Shown piece by piece: positions 49,315 through 57,676 of a stretch of 64,000 nucleotides of DNA. Within the stretch, counting starts at the first letter, position 1; each line of letters starts with the position of its first letter. Location: positions 26,575 through 90,574 of the IMG/VR virus record IMGVR_UViG_3300025889_000089; one strand, written 5' to 3'. A program made the translations under genes and the position numbers. The notes beneath the pieces are model-generated. The model was not told the DNA's origin. It saw only the letters and a program-made list of their open reading frames with translations, and made no database searches. Source of the stretch: a virus.

Positions 49315-50508
49315 ACCCAATGCCCACTTGTTGTTTAGGTAGTTCTCAACGTTTCCAATCTCAACAGAGTTTAGTGTTCGGTCAAAGATAACGATTTCAG
49401 CAACATATCCTGTGTAGTTATTGGCATTTGCGCTATCCGCGCCGATAACCATTACGTTATTCAAGCTATTCGTTGTGGTTGTTCTTGTTCCAGCAAACCC
49501 TAGTGTATCTGTTGTTAAATCGTAACGGAATACTAGGTTTGCGGCATCTGTTCCCGCAGTACCGTCATATACTAAAGCAAAAATATGGAAGTCTGTGGTA
49601 TCGCCAGCATTTGTTCCTGTTCCGGTGAGTGTATTTGTTCCATCGTCCATACGAACATTCCATGTGCCGCCACTGTGGTAGATTTGTAGATCGTCTTGAC
49701 GGGTAGTAGTCAAGTATGATGTGCCAGCGAGACTCAATGCTCTTGCTACCACGAAGATACTGAATCCAGCAGCACTTGCCATATTAGTGAATGGATTGAT
49801 ATCCATGTAATCGTTAATACCATCAAACTCAACATAGCCGTAACCGTTTTGTGGCGTGGTGTTTTCGTATGTTGGTTTGCTGCTGCCTGTACTGTTTGCG
49901 TTGTGTGCATAATCTGATTTATCGGCCCATTGTGTAATCTGACCTTCATCTGTAGCACTTGGGATATATGTAGCGGTATCAGCACCATCATACCAAATTT
50001 GTAGAGCAGTGTCGGCGTCAGTAACTGCATCATTTGGGTCTTCAACAACAGCCCCTGCACCAGATACCCAGGGTCTATGTGGGACCAACGGGTTTATAGT
50101 TGTGCTATCGTCCACTAGGCTATTTCCTGTGTATGGACGAGCGAGAGCTAAAACATCATAAGTATTCCATTCTCTAAAGAAGGTTGCGGTATCGTCACCG
50201 TCTGCTTGTCTTTTTTCTTGTGCAATCTCTAATCTCATAAGTTGGTTGTTTTCTTTATCTGCTTGATTTTTAGCACAGCAGTCAATGTAATCACCTGTAG
50301 TAAGACCTAATGATGCGAGGGTATCTCCGCTATTATTGATGTCGTTTATTACTCTCGTGTTTCTCTCGCAGATTGTGTAGTAAGCGGAACTCAACCCTTC
50401 ATCTGCTGCGATAGCAGTAAGAAGCTGAGACATAGTTTGTCCATCATCAATGACAAGAGTATAACCTTGTCCAGTAAGTCCTTTGTAGTTTAGAGTAATG
50501 TTAGCCAT
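49309..50508 (-). CDS. Virion protein with ubiquitin-like N-terminus and LamG-like lectin domain
   Basis: 399 aa from ATG 50508, 5 nt after TATAAATA; an upstream in-frame start lacks support. Residues 1-75 (GYTLVIDDGQTMSQLLTAI ... TLASLGLTTGDYIDC) have a beta-grasp, ubiquitin-like look. Residues 175-399 are a concanavalin/LamG-like domain (YVEFDGINDYM, FSIFVVARAL, YVAEIVIFDRTLNSVEI), which usually binds sugar. Likely a fibre or decoration that sticks to cell-surface glycan. Late single minus-strand gene. Confidence 0.7.
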   Translation of the reverse strand: MANITLNYKGLTGQGYTLVIDDGQTMSQLLTAIAADEGLSSAYYTICERNTRVINDINNSGDTLASLGLTTGDYIDCCAKNQADKENNQLMRLEIAQEKRQADGDDTATFFREWNTYDVLALARPYTGNSLVDDSTTINPLVPHRPWVSGAGAVVEDPNDAVTDADTALQIWYDGADTATYIPSATDEGQITQWADKSDYAHNANSTGSSKPTYENTTPQNGYGYVEFDGINDYMDINPFTNMASAAGFSIFVVARALSLAGTSYLTTTRQDDLQIYHSGGTWNVRMDDGTNTLTGTGTNAGDTTDFHIFALVYDGTAGTDAANLVFRYDLTTDTLGFAGTRTTTTNSLNNVMVIGADSANANNYTGYVAEIVIFDRTLNSVEIGNVENYLNNKWALGL

Positions 50509-50513
50509 ATCTA

Positions 50514-50521
50514 TATTTATA
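50514..50521 (-). promoter_or_regulatory. Late promoter, leaderless gene
   Basis: Exact TATAAATA on the minus strand, 5 nt before the ATG at 50508. Divergent from the box at 50555. Confidence 0.65.
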
Positions 50522-50554
50522 ATATATTGCAAGTTATCGTCTGTATATGTTAGA

Positions 50555-50561
50555 ATAAATA
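50555..50561 (+). promoter_or_regulatory. Late promoter, leaderless gene
   Basis: ATAAATA, 4 nt, ATG 50566. Confidence 0.55.
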
Positions 50562-50565
50562 CTGT

Positions 50566-52200
50566 ATGAAAAGTACTGCTGTAATGGGCTGGCTTGCCCT
50601 CTTTATGTCTTTAGCTATCGCCGCTTGTGCGGCGTATTTTAGTATTGCTGGTTTGGCGGTATTGTTTGCCGCCGCTCTCATTCCTGTTATCATTATGGCT
50701 ACCACGCTGGAGATTGGGAAGCTCGTAGCAACTTTCTTCCTGCATAGATTTTGGGAAGAATTGCCGGGGCAAATAAAATATCCAATGACAATGATGGTCG
50801 TTATTCTTATGCTTATTACGAGTATGGGTATCTTTGGTTTCTTATCTAAGGGACACATTGAACAAGAAGCACCAGAAATCTCAATGCAAACTGAGATAGA
50901 TAACGTTGATAATCAGATCGGTTTCCACAAGGGTGCTATCAAGGACATTGAGAAAGACCTTGCACAAATTCGTGAAAGTCTAGACAGATACACTGAATTA
51001 GGTGCTGTTACAAAAGGTCTAGCAGCACGAGAAAAACTACAAAAAGATATTGACGGTCTACGAGAAAAGATTGCTAAAGAGCGTAAAGAAATCCGTACCC
51101 TTGAAGAAGAGAAGTTAAATATTAGACAACGAATAAATGAGATTGAAGCCAAGCTTGGTCCTGTAAAGTACGTTGCAGAATTATTTGGCTTTGACCTCAA
51201 GGAAGACCCGCAAGGTAAGGGTAAAGCAGTCCGTATTGTTATTGTGCTATTCATGCTTGCTTTTGACCCGTTGGCTATTTGGCTGGTCATGGCTAGTGAT
51301 TGGGCTTTCCTAAAGTATCGCAGAGAAAGAGAAGAACTAGGCTTAGACGAAAAAGAGGAAGAAGAGCGTCAGCGTAAACTAGAAGAAGAAGAGCAAAGAA
51401 GACTACAAAAGATAGCTGAAAAAGAAAAAGAACTAGAAGAAAAACTATCTAAAAAAAACCTGACCAAAGAGGAAGAAATGACCGAGCTTGAGGAAGCATT
51501 GGTCCAAGTGTATCATCAACTAGAGGAAAAAGAAATGGAACTAAAAGAGTATACCGCAATCCTAGAAGAGCTAGGTCGCACGTTGGATGAAAAGCCAACG
51601 GAAATTGAGAAAATCGTTGAGATTGAGAATACTGAAAAACTAGAAGAAATGGTTGCCGAAATTAACCAACTTGAAAGTCAGAAGATAAACCTAGAGCAAG
51701 AAATGGAAAGTATTCGTGCTAGTTTGATGACAAAGGAACAAGTTGCAGACGAGCTAAAACAAGCTTTGGTAGAAGTTAGAAACGAACTAGAAAGTATTCG
51801 CCAAGAGAATAACGCTCTCAGAAGTGACATTGAAGCACGTGATAATGCAGTTGCTTCGTTGAATAAGAAATATAATCTTGTTGAGAAAATCCCAGGTATG
51901 GTTCTTCGTCCCGACACAGGTACGCCAAAAGACGCTACCTTTGGTACAGATTTCCCATCTAACCCAGTAAACGGTCAGCAGTTTCTTCGTGTTGATGAAC
52001 TACCAAGTAAACTATACAAGTACGATGGTTCCCGTTGGGTAGAAGTTGTAAAAGACGTTGATGTTGAGTACGATGAACAATATCTACAGCATCTTATTAA
52101 CGAGTTGGGAGAAGGCAACGTTGAACTTGACGACTTGAGCCAAAAAGAACAAGAGGAAATCCAAGCCTTATTAAGCAAAGACGATGTACTCGGACAATAA
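50566..52200 (+). CDS. Membrane protein with long coiled coil
   Basis: 544 aa. Three or so N-terminal membrane segments lie at about residues 5-50 and 70-92. A periplasmic or cytoplasmic coiled coil (about 105-205) follows, then another membrane segment (about 222-245), then over 200 residues of Glu/Lys-rich coiled coil, ending in a small Trp/Tyr-containing domain. This layout could sense or tether envelope and cytoplasm. Found, as far as I recall, in other marine T4-like phages without known role. It leads the operon to ClpX. Confidence 0.7.
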   Translation: MKSTAVMGWLALFMSLAIAACAAYFSIAGLAVLFAAALIPVIIMATTLEIGKLVATFFLHRFWEELPGQIKYPMTMMVVILMLITSMGIFGFLSKGHIEQEAPEISMQTEIDNVDNQIGFHKGAIKDIEKDLAQIRESLDRYTELGAVTKGLAAREKLQKDIDGLREKIAKERKEIRTLEEEKLNIRQRINEIEAKLGPVKYVAELFGFDLKEDPQGKGKAVRIVIVLFMLAFDPLAIWLVMASDWAFLKYRREREELGLDEKEEEERQRKLEEEEQRRLQKIAEKEKELEEKLSKKNLTKEEEMTELEEALVQVYHQLEEKEMELKEYTAILEELGRTLDEKPTEIEKIVEIENTEKLEEMVAEINQLESQKINLEQEMESIRASLMTKEQVADELKQALVEVRNELESIRQENNALRSDIEARDNAVASLNKKYNLVEKIPGMVLRPDTGTPKDATFGTDFPSNPVNGQQFLRVDELPSKLYKYDGSRWVEVVKDVDVEYDEQYLQHLINELGEGNVELDDLSQKEQEEIQALLSKDDVLGQ

Positions 52201-52564
52201 ACTTATCATAGTTTCTTCTCCTACGTACTATCACGGCAATGTACCAAGTCTTATGCTTTATGATATAGAACCCGATGATATGAAGATCATTATGGAGATT
52301 CTACTTGATTCGGATATCGTTATGAGTGTTCATTTGGGGTATTCCGATAAATCAGAGCGCGAATGGTTGTTAAATACTAGTAGACAGGTTGACAGAACGA
52401 TTGTTAATCTTCAAAAACATGATTTGATTAAAGGATTTATATTGAATTACCCCACTGTTTCGTATTATAATAATACACACGATATAGAGTCGTTGAATAT
52501 GAACCAACTAACTGATCCCATCGATTACATACTGAGGTTTGTGCATGAGCAAAGAGACGAATGA
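52184..52564 (+). CDS. Hypothetical protein before clpX
   Basis: 126 aa, overlapping the genes on both sides (17 and 20 nt). Mixed alpha-beta with LIIVSSPTYYHGNVPSLMLYDIEP at the start. No known motif. Tight coupling to clpX suggests a role with it, for example as an adaptor, but this is only context. Confidence 0.6.
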   Translation: MYSDNKLIIVSSPTYYHGNVPSLMLYDIEPDDMKIIMEILLDSDIVMSVHLGYSDKSEREWLLNTSRQVDRTIVNLQKHDLIKGFILNYPTVSYYNNTHDIESLNMNQLTDPIDYILRFVHEQRDE

Positions 52565-53804
52565 AAAGAACTTAAACTGCGACTTTTGTGGAAAGAACCG
52601 CAACGAGGTCGATAAGCTTATTGTGGGCAACGATACAAGCATTTGTAATGAGTGTGTTGATCTATGTCATGACATTCTTGAGAACGATAGGTTTACCAAA
52701 CTAAAGAAAAACCTAATCAACAAAGACTATCTAAATCCCATCAAAATCAAAGAACACCTAGACAAATATGTTATTTCACAAGATAAAGCAAAGATTGCTT
52801 TATCCGTTGCCGTAGCAAATCATTTCAAGCGTATTAATCATCCCCCCAAAGACCTAAAGATTGAGAAGTCAAATATCATGATTGCTGGTCCTACTGGTAA
52901 CGGTAAGACTATGCTTGCCCGTGCAATCGCGGAATATCTAGAGGTTCCATTTGTTATCGCTGACGCCACTACTCTTACAGAGGCTGGTTATGTAGGCGAT
53001 GATGTAGAAAGCATTATTTCCCGTTTGCTACACGTTGCTGATTACGATGTGGAGAAAGCACAGAACGGTATTATCTTCATTGACGAGATTGATAAGATTG
53101 CCCGTAAAAGTGAGAATGTATCTATTACCCGTGATGTATCTGGTGAAGGCGTACAGCAAGCCCTATTAAAACTAGTAGAAGGCACGGATTGTCGTGTAGC
53201 ACCACAAGGTGGGCGTAAGCACCCATCACAAGAGTTGATCAATGTCAACACAGAAAACATCCTATTCATTGCGTCTGGCGCATTCGTGGGACTTGATAAG
53301 ATTATTGAGAAACGCAAAACACCAGGTAGTATCGGCTTCGGTGCAACTATTTCTGAAAAAGAAAAAGACACACTAGAAATGTTGAATGATATTGAACCTC
53401 ACGATTTCGTGAGTTTCGGTCTTATCCCTGAGTTCACTGGTCGTTTCCCTGTATTCACTCATGTTGAGAAACTTGATGCGGCTGATTTGGTTCATATTAT
53501 GACTGATACTAAGAACTGTATTATTGACCAGTATAAGTATTATTTCACCTTACAGGACATTGAGTTGGAGTTCAGCAAGGAAGCGTTAGTGGCTATTGCT
53601 GATAAAGCGGTTACATTAGAAACTGGTGCCCGTGGTCTAAAGAGCATCATTGAGGATGTATTATTGCCACATCAGTTTCATATGTATGATTACGCCAAGG
53701 ATGGTGTAAAAAAACTTATTGTAGATGAGGCTACAATCGAGTATAATGATAAGATAAAGTTTGTTTATGAAGAGGTATCAAATGGCAAAACAGAAAGAGT
53801 TTAA
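52545..53804 (+). CDS. clpX: ClpX unfoldase
   Basis: 419 aa from ATG 52545. Zinc domain C12-x2-C15...C34-x2-C37, Walker A GPTGNGKT (115-122), pore loop GYVG (148-151), Walker B IIFIDE (176-181), RKH loop (224-226), ClpP-docking IGF loop (263-265) and a C-terminal [11 protein letters not shown] sensor-2 block. ClpX unfolds proteins with C-terminal LAA tags and feeds them to ClpP. All loops for tag binding and ClpP docking are kept, so it can probably work with host ClpP. No clpP is seen here. It overlaps both neighbours. Confidence 0.97.
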   Translation: MSKETNEKNLNCDFCGKNRNEVDKLIVGNDTSICNECVDLCHDILENDRFTKLKKNLINKDYLNPIKIKEHLDKYVISQDKAKIALSVAVANHFKRINHPPKDLKIEKSNIMIAGPTGNGKTMLARAIAEYLEVPFVIADATTLTEAGYVGDDVESIISRLLHVADYDVEKAQNGIIFIDEIDKIARKSENVSITRDVSGEGVQQALLKLVEGTDCRVAPQGGRKHPSQELINVNTENILFIASGAFVGLDKIIEKRKTPGSIGFGATISEKEKDTLEMLNDIEPHDFVSFGLIPEFTGRFPVFTHVEKLDAADLVHIMTDTKNCIIDQYKYYFTLQDIELEFSKEALVAIADKAVTLETGARGLKSIIEDVLLPHQFHMYDYAKDGVKKLIVDEATIEYNDKIKFVYEEVSNGKTERV

Positions 53805-54048
53805 CGGCTCAACTATTACAATCAAGTATCCCCCGAATCCTACTGACGAACAGAAGGCAAAAGCGTTCAACAACGGTTTGCGTAAGTTCAAGAAGATGGT
53901 TCAGACTGAGGGTATCATCCAGGAATATCGTGAACGTGAGTTTTATGAGAAACCAACTACTCGTCGCCGAAGAGAAAAGTCGATGGCTCGTAAGCGTTGG
54001 CTAAAGCGCCAGCGTGAACTAGAGAACGAGCGTTGGGGTAATACTTGA
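53782..54048 (+). CDS. rpsU: Ribosomal protein bS21
   Basis: 88 aa from ATG 53782 ([10 protein letters not shown]), overlapping the clpX end by 23 nt. FNNGLRKFKKMVQTEGIIQEYREREFYEKPTTRRRREKSMARKRW matches the bS21 core (A-L-R-x-F-K-x-x-x-x-x-x-G-I-x-x-E-x-x-x-R-x-x-Y-E-K-P). bS21 sits by the anti-Shine-Dalgarno end of 16S rRNA and shapes initiation. Phage-encoded bS21 is known from pelagiphages and huge phages. It may replace the host copy to favour phage mRNAs. Confidence 0.92.
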   Translation: MAKQKEFNGSTITIKYPPNPTDEQKAKAFNNGLRKFKKMVQTEGIIQEYREREFYEKPTTRRRREKSMARKRWLKRQRELENERWGNT

Positions 54049-54074
54049 CAAATCCCATTATATTGTGATATAAT
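54045..54074 (+). promoter_or_regulatory. Promoter of hsp20, overlapping early and late boxes
   Basis: TTGACA (54045-54050), 18 nt, TATAAT (54069-54074), followed at once by GATAAATA. The leader to ATG 54186 is about 105 nt. Confidence 0.75.
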
Positions 54075-54085
54075 GATAAATAAGA

Positions 54086-54188
54086 GTGAGGATATGCCAT
54101 AAGGGTGTCCTCACCTTACTACCCGCAGATGCCGAATGGTTCGGGTCTGCATTACATAACTTGCTTAGATATAAGGAGTAAAGCAATG
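54086..54188 (+). promoter_or_regulatory. ROSE-like RNA thermometer in the hsp20 leader
   Basis: Three successive hairpins: GTGAGGA/TCCTCAC (54086-54092 with 54108-54114); GCAGA/TCTGC with inner CCGAA/TTCGG (54125-54150); and a weak last one in which ACTTGCTT (54159-54166) pairs with AAGGAGT (54173-54179), burying the ribosome-binding site with one bulged G. TTGCT against AGGAG with a bulged G is the signature of ROSE elements, which control hsp20 genes in alphaproteobacteria and melt on heating. Confidence 0.7.
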
Positions 54189-54614
54189 AAAACATTAACA
54201 CATCGTGATTTTCCACAACTCGTCGGCTTTGACCGTCTATTCAATGAACTAGATCGTTTGACTACAGCATCTTCTGGTTCATCCGCAGGGTATCCCCCAT
54301 ACAACGTAATCAGTGAGAGTGACAACGATTATATCGTAGAGATTGCTGTTGCTGGTTTCAGCGAGGATGCTTTGAGCATTGAAGAGCATGACGGAACATT
54401 GACTATTCGTGGTATTCCAGCAGAAGGTGAAGAAGATCGTAAGTACGTTCATAAAGGTATTTCTAACCGTAAGTTTGAGCGTTCATTTACATTGGCTGAC
54501 CACGTTCATGTCGAAGGTGCATCTGTTGAGAACGGACTTCTGACCATTAAGTTGATTCGTGAAGTCCCAGAGGAACTACAACCTCGTAAGATTGCTATTG
54601 AATATAAGAAGTAA
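54186..54614 (+). CDS. Small heat-shock protein (Hsp20/IbpA type)
   Basis: 142 aa from ATG 54186. The alpha-crystallin domain runs from about residue 38 to 130: YPPYNVISESDNDYIVEIAVAGF, LTIRG, then GISNRKFERSFTLADHVHVEGA and the closing NGLLTIKLIRE. It holds unfolding proteins. T4-like cyanophages also carry hsp20 genes. Here the gene has its own promoter and RNA thermometer, unlike most phage genes. Confidence 0.95.
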   Translation: MKTLTHRDFPQLVGFDRLFNELDRLTTASSGSSAGYPPYNVISESDNDYIVEIAVAGFSEDALSIEEHDGTLTIRGIPAEGEEDRKYVHKGISNRKFERSFTLADHVHVEGASVENGLLTIKLIREVPEELQPRKIAIEYKK

Positions 54615-54636
54615 TCTTCAAAAAGAGTTCCCTTAC

Positions 54637-54672
54637 AAGAGCGGTAGAGAAGTCTGCCGCTCTTTCTTTTTG
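54637..54672 (+). terminator. Intrinsic terminator after hsp20
   Basis: AAGAGCGG and CCGCTCTT arms around 54638-54665, followed by TCTTTTT. Confidence 0.8.
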
Positions 54673-54680
54673 TATAAATA
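54673..54680 (+). promoter_or_regulatory. Late promoter of the proton-channel operon
   Basis: Exact TATAAATA. The leader runs to ATG 54714 with AAGAAGGGTG. Just before it, GAGCGGTAGA...TCTGCCGCTC (about 54639-54663) with TTTCTTTTT makes a terminator for hsp20. Confidence 0.6.
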
Positions 54681-54713
54681 ACTTAGTATATTATTCAAAG
54701 AAGGGTGCTATCA

Positions 54714-55196
54714 ATGAAACAGAATCCGATACTATTCAAATGGTGGATACAAACAGTTGTTATTATATTTGCGTCTGTTATCGCTGGTCATCTTGGTTGG
54801 TGGGAAGCACTATGGGATGCTGACCAAACAAAGATTTCTATTCTTATTCTATTTCTATTCGTTCTTTCAACTTTGGGCGCTGGATATATCAGTAAGGAAA
54901 ATACCCAAGAAGTTTTAGAAAAATATCAGAACTATGTTTGGTTCGCCAGTGAAGCAATGATTACCCTTGGGATGATTGGAACGGTTGCCGGCTTCCTTAT
55001 TCTTCTTGGAAATGGGTTTGAAAGTATTGATGTTACCGATACAAAAAGTCTGCAAAATATTATTGCTGGCATGGCGGTTGGTATGAGTACAGCCCTTACA
55101 ACTACTTTGGTTGGTCTGATTGGTTCAGTATTGACTAAACTGCAAATGGTTATTATTGAGAACAGTTGGGAAGACGATGAGGAAGTACAGAAGTAA
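54714..55196 (+). CDS. MotA/TolQ/ExbB-family proton-channel subunit
   Basis: 160 aa from ATG 54714. Two membrane segments at residues 15-30 and 43-60, then SEAMITLGMIGTVAGFLILLG near 85 and IIAGMAVGMSTALTTTLVGLIGSVLTKLQ near 120, which is the conserved pore part of ExbB/TolQ/MotA. These proteins form a pentamer that turns proton flow into motion with ExbD/MotB-type partners. The next gene is such a partner. Confidence 0.88.
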   Translation: MKQNPILFKWWIQTVVIIFASVIAGHLGWWEALWDADQTKISILILFLFVLSTLGAGYISKENTQEVLEKYQNYVWFASEAMITLGMIGTVAGFLILLGNGFESIDVTDTKSLQNIIAGMAVGMSTALTTTLVGLIGSVLTKLQMVIIENSWEDDEEVQK

Positions 55197-55845
55197 TCAG
55201 CGTTTTAAAGCAAGTTTTGGAATGATTGACTTATTATTCAATCTATTGATTGGATTCGTCTTTCTTTTCATTATTGCTTTCATTATGATTAGACCTATTA
55301 CCAAGACAAAAACCATTGATCCAAAAGCGGAATACTTGATTATTATGAGTTGGCCGGAGGGTGATGAAAACGACATTGATTTATGGGTAAAAGCAGAGAA
55401 ATCAAAGATTGTAAGTTTTCGTTCCAAGGATAGTGGATTGATGCACCTTGACCGCGACGATCTTGGTGGAACAAACGATACTATCATTGTTGATGGAAAA
55501 CCTACTAAAAGCAAAATCAACCGTGAAGTTGTTTCCATCCGTCAAAAAATACAAGACAAATATTATGTAAATGTTCATTGGTATTCACAAAAGGGTGAGA
55601 ATAGTGCGATTGCTGATATCAAAGTAGAAGTAATATTGCTTCGTGTGAATCCTTATAAAGAAGTTGCTAAATCAACAGTTGTTCTTCCTACGAAGGGAGC
55701 AGAGGGCGCAGCATTTCAGTTCTACATTGGGGAAGATGGTGATATTGAGCAAGTTACAAAAGATGAAGAACGATGGGTAATGGGTGAAGTACAAGCATAT
55801 ATTGATAATGCCGGTGGCGCTATGGATAGAGTGAACGGACCATAA
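55177..55845 (+). CDS. ExbD/MotB-like partner subunit
   Basis: 222 aa from ATG 55177, overlapping by 20 nt. FGMIDLLFNLLIGFVFLFIIAFIMI near residues 14-38 is one membrane helix with an early Asp, the proton-carrying residue in ExbD/TolR/MotB. The rest is a beta-rich periplasmic domain (about 50-222), larger than in ExbD, with no peptidoglycan-binding motif I can see. It would be the moving part of the complex. Confidence 0.75.
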   Translation: MRKYRSNQRFKASFGMIDLLFNLLIGFVFLFIIAFIMIRPITKTKTIDPKAEYLIIMSWPEGDENDIDLWVKAEKSKIVSFRSKDSGLMHLDRDDLGGTNDTIIVDGKPTKSKINREVVSIRQKIQDKYYVNVHWYSQKGENSAIADIKVEVILLRVNPYKEVAKSTVVLPTKGAEGAAFQFYIGEDGDIEQVTKDEERWVMGEVQAYIDNAGGAMDRVNGP

Positions 55846-56348
55846 TGGAACTATTTTTTACAACAACCGAACTTCTAGTAGTCTTTTGGGTAGGGTTTTC
55901 TATTGTCGCACTTGGTCTTGTATTTCGTTCATCATTATCTTTTTCACGAAAAATGTTGATTGTTCCCTTGACTTTCCTTGCACTATATGTTACAATAACA
56001 CAATCAATAGAACTATTAGGAAAACCATACGAAGGGGTGCCATCAGACGAGTTTGTTTTTGTTTCATATAGAATATCCGTTGACCCTACTACCAAGAAAA
56101 AGTCTATCTTGCTTTGGACTAATAACAAGGAAGAGGGTGATAGACTGTATATTCTTCCATATAATGAACAGGCAAAGAATAAACTACAGCAAGCCGCCCA
56201 GCGTCAGAAGCAAGGTGTTATGCAGATGGGTAAGTTTAAGAAAACAAAACAAACAGGCAAGCGACTAGAAAGCACACTATGGGCAGATATACAACTTTAT
56301 GATTTTCCTATGCAGACATTGATACCGAAAGACAACCCTAACAAATAG
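55845..56348 (+). CDS. Third membrane protein of the proton-channel operon
   Basis: 167 aa, ATG overlapping the previous stop. Two N-terminal membrane helices (residues 8-26 and 36-54) and a periplasmic or cytoplasmic domain with a Lys/Gln-rich stretch near 115-145. No family recognised. Its coupling suggests that it is part of the same complex. Confidence 0.65.
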   Translation: MELFFTTTELLVVFWVGFSIVALGLVFRSSLSFSRKMLIVPLTFLALYVTITQSIELLGKPYEGVPSDEFVFVSYRISVDPTTKKKSILLWTNNKEEGDRLYILPYNEQAKNKLQQAAQRQKQGVMQMGKFKKTKQTGKRLESTLWADIQLYDFPMQTLIPKDNPNK

Positions 56349-56356
56349 AGGACCGT

Positions 56357-56659
56357 ATGACTGATACTGATATTGCTGAAAAAGTAAAGACTAATACCCG
56401 ACTAAAAGAACCATCAATGTTCAATGTTATCTATCTAAACGACGAACAGACAACGATGCAGTTTGTCGTTGATACACTTATTCGTCATTTTGATTATGAT
56501 GATTCAAGTGCTATGGAAAAGATGGCTGAAATCCATGATGAAGGTGCTGGTGTTGTTGCTACACTACCATATGAAATGGCTGAACAGAAAGGTGTAGAAG
56601 TAACGATTGAAGCACGAAATCTTGGTTTCCCGTTACAGGTAAAGGTGGAACCAGCGTAA
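56357..56659 (+). CDS. clpS: ClpS adaptor
   Basis: 100 aa. PSMFNVIYLNDEQTTMQFVVDTLIRHFDYD matches the ClpS pocket region, with the N-D pair that contacts the N-terminal residue. IHDEGAGVVATLPYEMAEQKGVEVTIEARNLGFPLQVKVE completes the fold. ClpS brings N-end-rule substrates to ClpAP and blocks tag-bearing ones. The unstructured N-terminal tail is present but short. Coupled to the next gene by overlap. Confidence 0.93.
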   Translation: MTDTDIAEKVKTNTRLKEPSMFNVIYLNDEQTTMQFVVDTLIRHFDYDDSSAMEKMAEIHDEGAGVVATLPYEMAEQKGVEVTIEARNLGFPLQVKVEPA

Positions 56660-57183
56660 TGCGTGTGGTGAATCTATTTTCGGGTCCAGGTGCTGGTAAA
56701 TCAACTACCGCATCTGGACTTTTTTTTGAAATGAAAACCCGTGATATGGAAGTAGAACTGGTTACAGAATATGCTAAAAAGTTGGTATGGCAGAAACGTC
56801 ATAACACTTTACAGGACCAGTTATATGTAACGGCAAAACAGAACCATCGCATGCAAATCCTACGGGAACAAGTGAACTGGTGTATCACAGATAGTCCTAT
56901 TCTACTTGGTCTACATTATTCACCGCACTTTTACCCACGGACATATCCATCCTTTATTCTGGATGTTTTCAACTCATACGACAATATGAACTTTTGGATT
57001 GAGAGAACAAAGAAATATAATCCAAATGGAAGGAATCAGACAGAAGACGAAGCAAGAGAAGCAGACGCAAATATTCGTGCTATCCTTGATGATAACAAGA
57101 TTGACTATACAGTTATTAAAGGAAATCCAGATGCCCCGAAGCGTATTATGGAAACTATTTTGGCAACAGGAGATTACGTGTGA
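56659..57183 (+). CDS. P-loop kinase/ATPase (AAA_28-like)
   Basis: 174 aa. NLFSGPGAGKSTTASGLFFEMK holds Walker A at residues 8-16, ELVTEYAKKLVW near 32 and CITDSPILLGLHY near 76 act as Walker B-like and lid elements. Close to NadR-type kinases and T4-like phage ATPases of unknown job. A nucleotide or nucleoside kinase is possible. Confidence 0.8.
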   Translation: MRVVNLFSGPGAGKSTTASGLFFEMKTRDMEVELVTEYAKKLVWQKRHNTLQDQLYVTAKQNHRMQILREQVNWCITDSPILLGLHYSPHFYPRTYPSFILDVFNSYDNMNFWIERTKKYNPNGRNQTEDEAREADANIRAILDDNKIDYTVIKGNPDAPKRIMETILATGDYV

Positions 57184-57494
57184 GGAAAATGTGGCCCAAG
57201 ACGCACATACTGAACGGACTTGGCGAACAGCAAGTCAATCATGCACAGTATTATGCTTTGCGAATGGCAGAAGAAATGGATAAAGCTGAAAGAAAACTAC
57301 GCGAAACAAACGATAGACTAAATGATGATGAACGTCTGGCGGATGATATTATCAAAGAGCAGATAATAAAGAAAAAGCTAGAGGTAGCAGAACATTGGTT
57401 AGTTCCATTGACAACCTATGTAGAACAAGCACGAGAAAACTTGGATTATATTGAGCCAGAAGATAACCCGATTATGAAGGAACGTGGAGAATGA
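57180..57494 (+). CDS. Coiled-coil hypothetical protein
   Basis: 104 aa, highly charged helix throughout, coupled on both sides by 4-nt overlaps. No recognised family. Confidence 0.6.
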   Translation: MRKMWPKTHILNGLGEQQVNHAQYYALRMAEEMDKAERKLRETNDRLNDDERLADDIIKEQIIKKKLEVAEHWLVPLTTYVEQARENLDYIEPEDNPIMKERGE

Positions 57495-57676
57495 GAAATA
57501 CAGTCTTTGATCTATTTTTATATCTCTATGTAGTATTCGCTTCAATTACTATGGCGGGTTTGATCGGTGCTTGGGCAACAGTAGGTATACAGGATACTAA
57601 ACTATGGTTTGTGATCCCATTACTGGTTAGTGCAGCCTTTGCTGCTAAAATGATGACACAGCGAGAACAGAAATGA
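57491..57676 (+). CDS. Small two-helix membrane protein
   Basis: 61 aa. Hydrophobic helices at residues 4-28 and 36-52 with a basic end. Coupled to both neighbours. Could be a holin-like or complex subunit. Confidence 0.6.
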   Translation: MRNTVFDLFLYLYVVFASITMAGLIGAWATVGIQDTKLWFVIPLLVSAAFAAKMMTQREQK

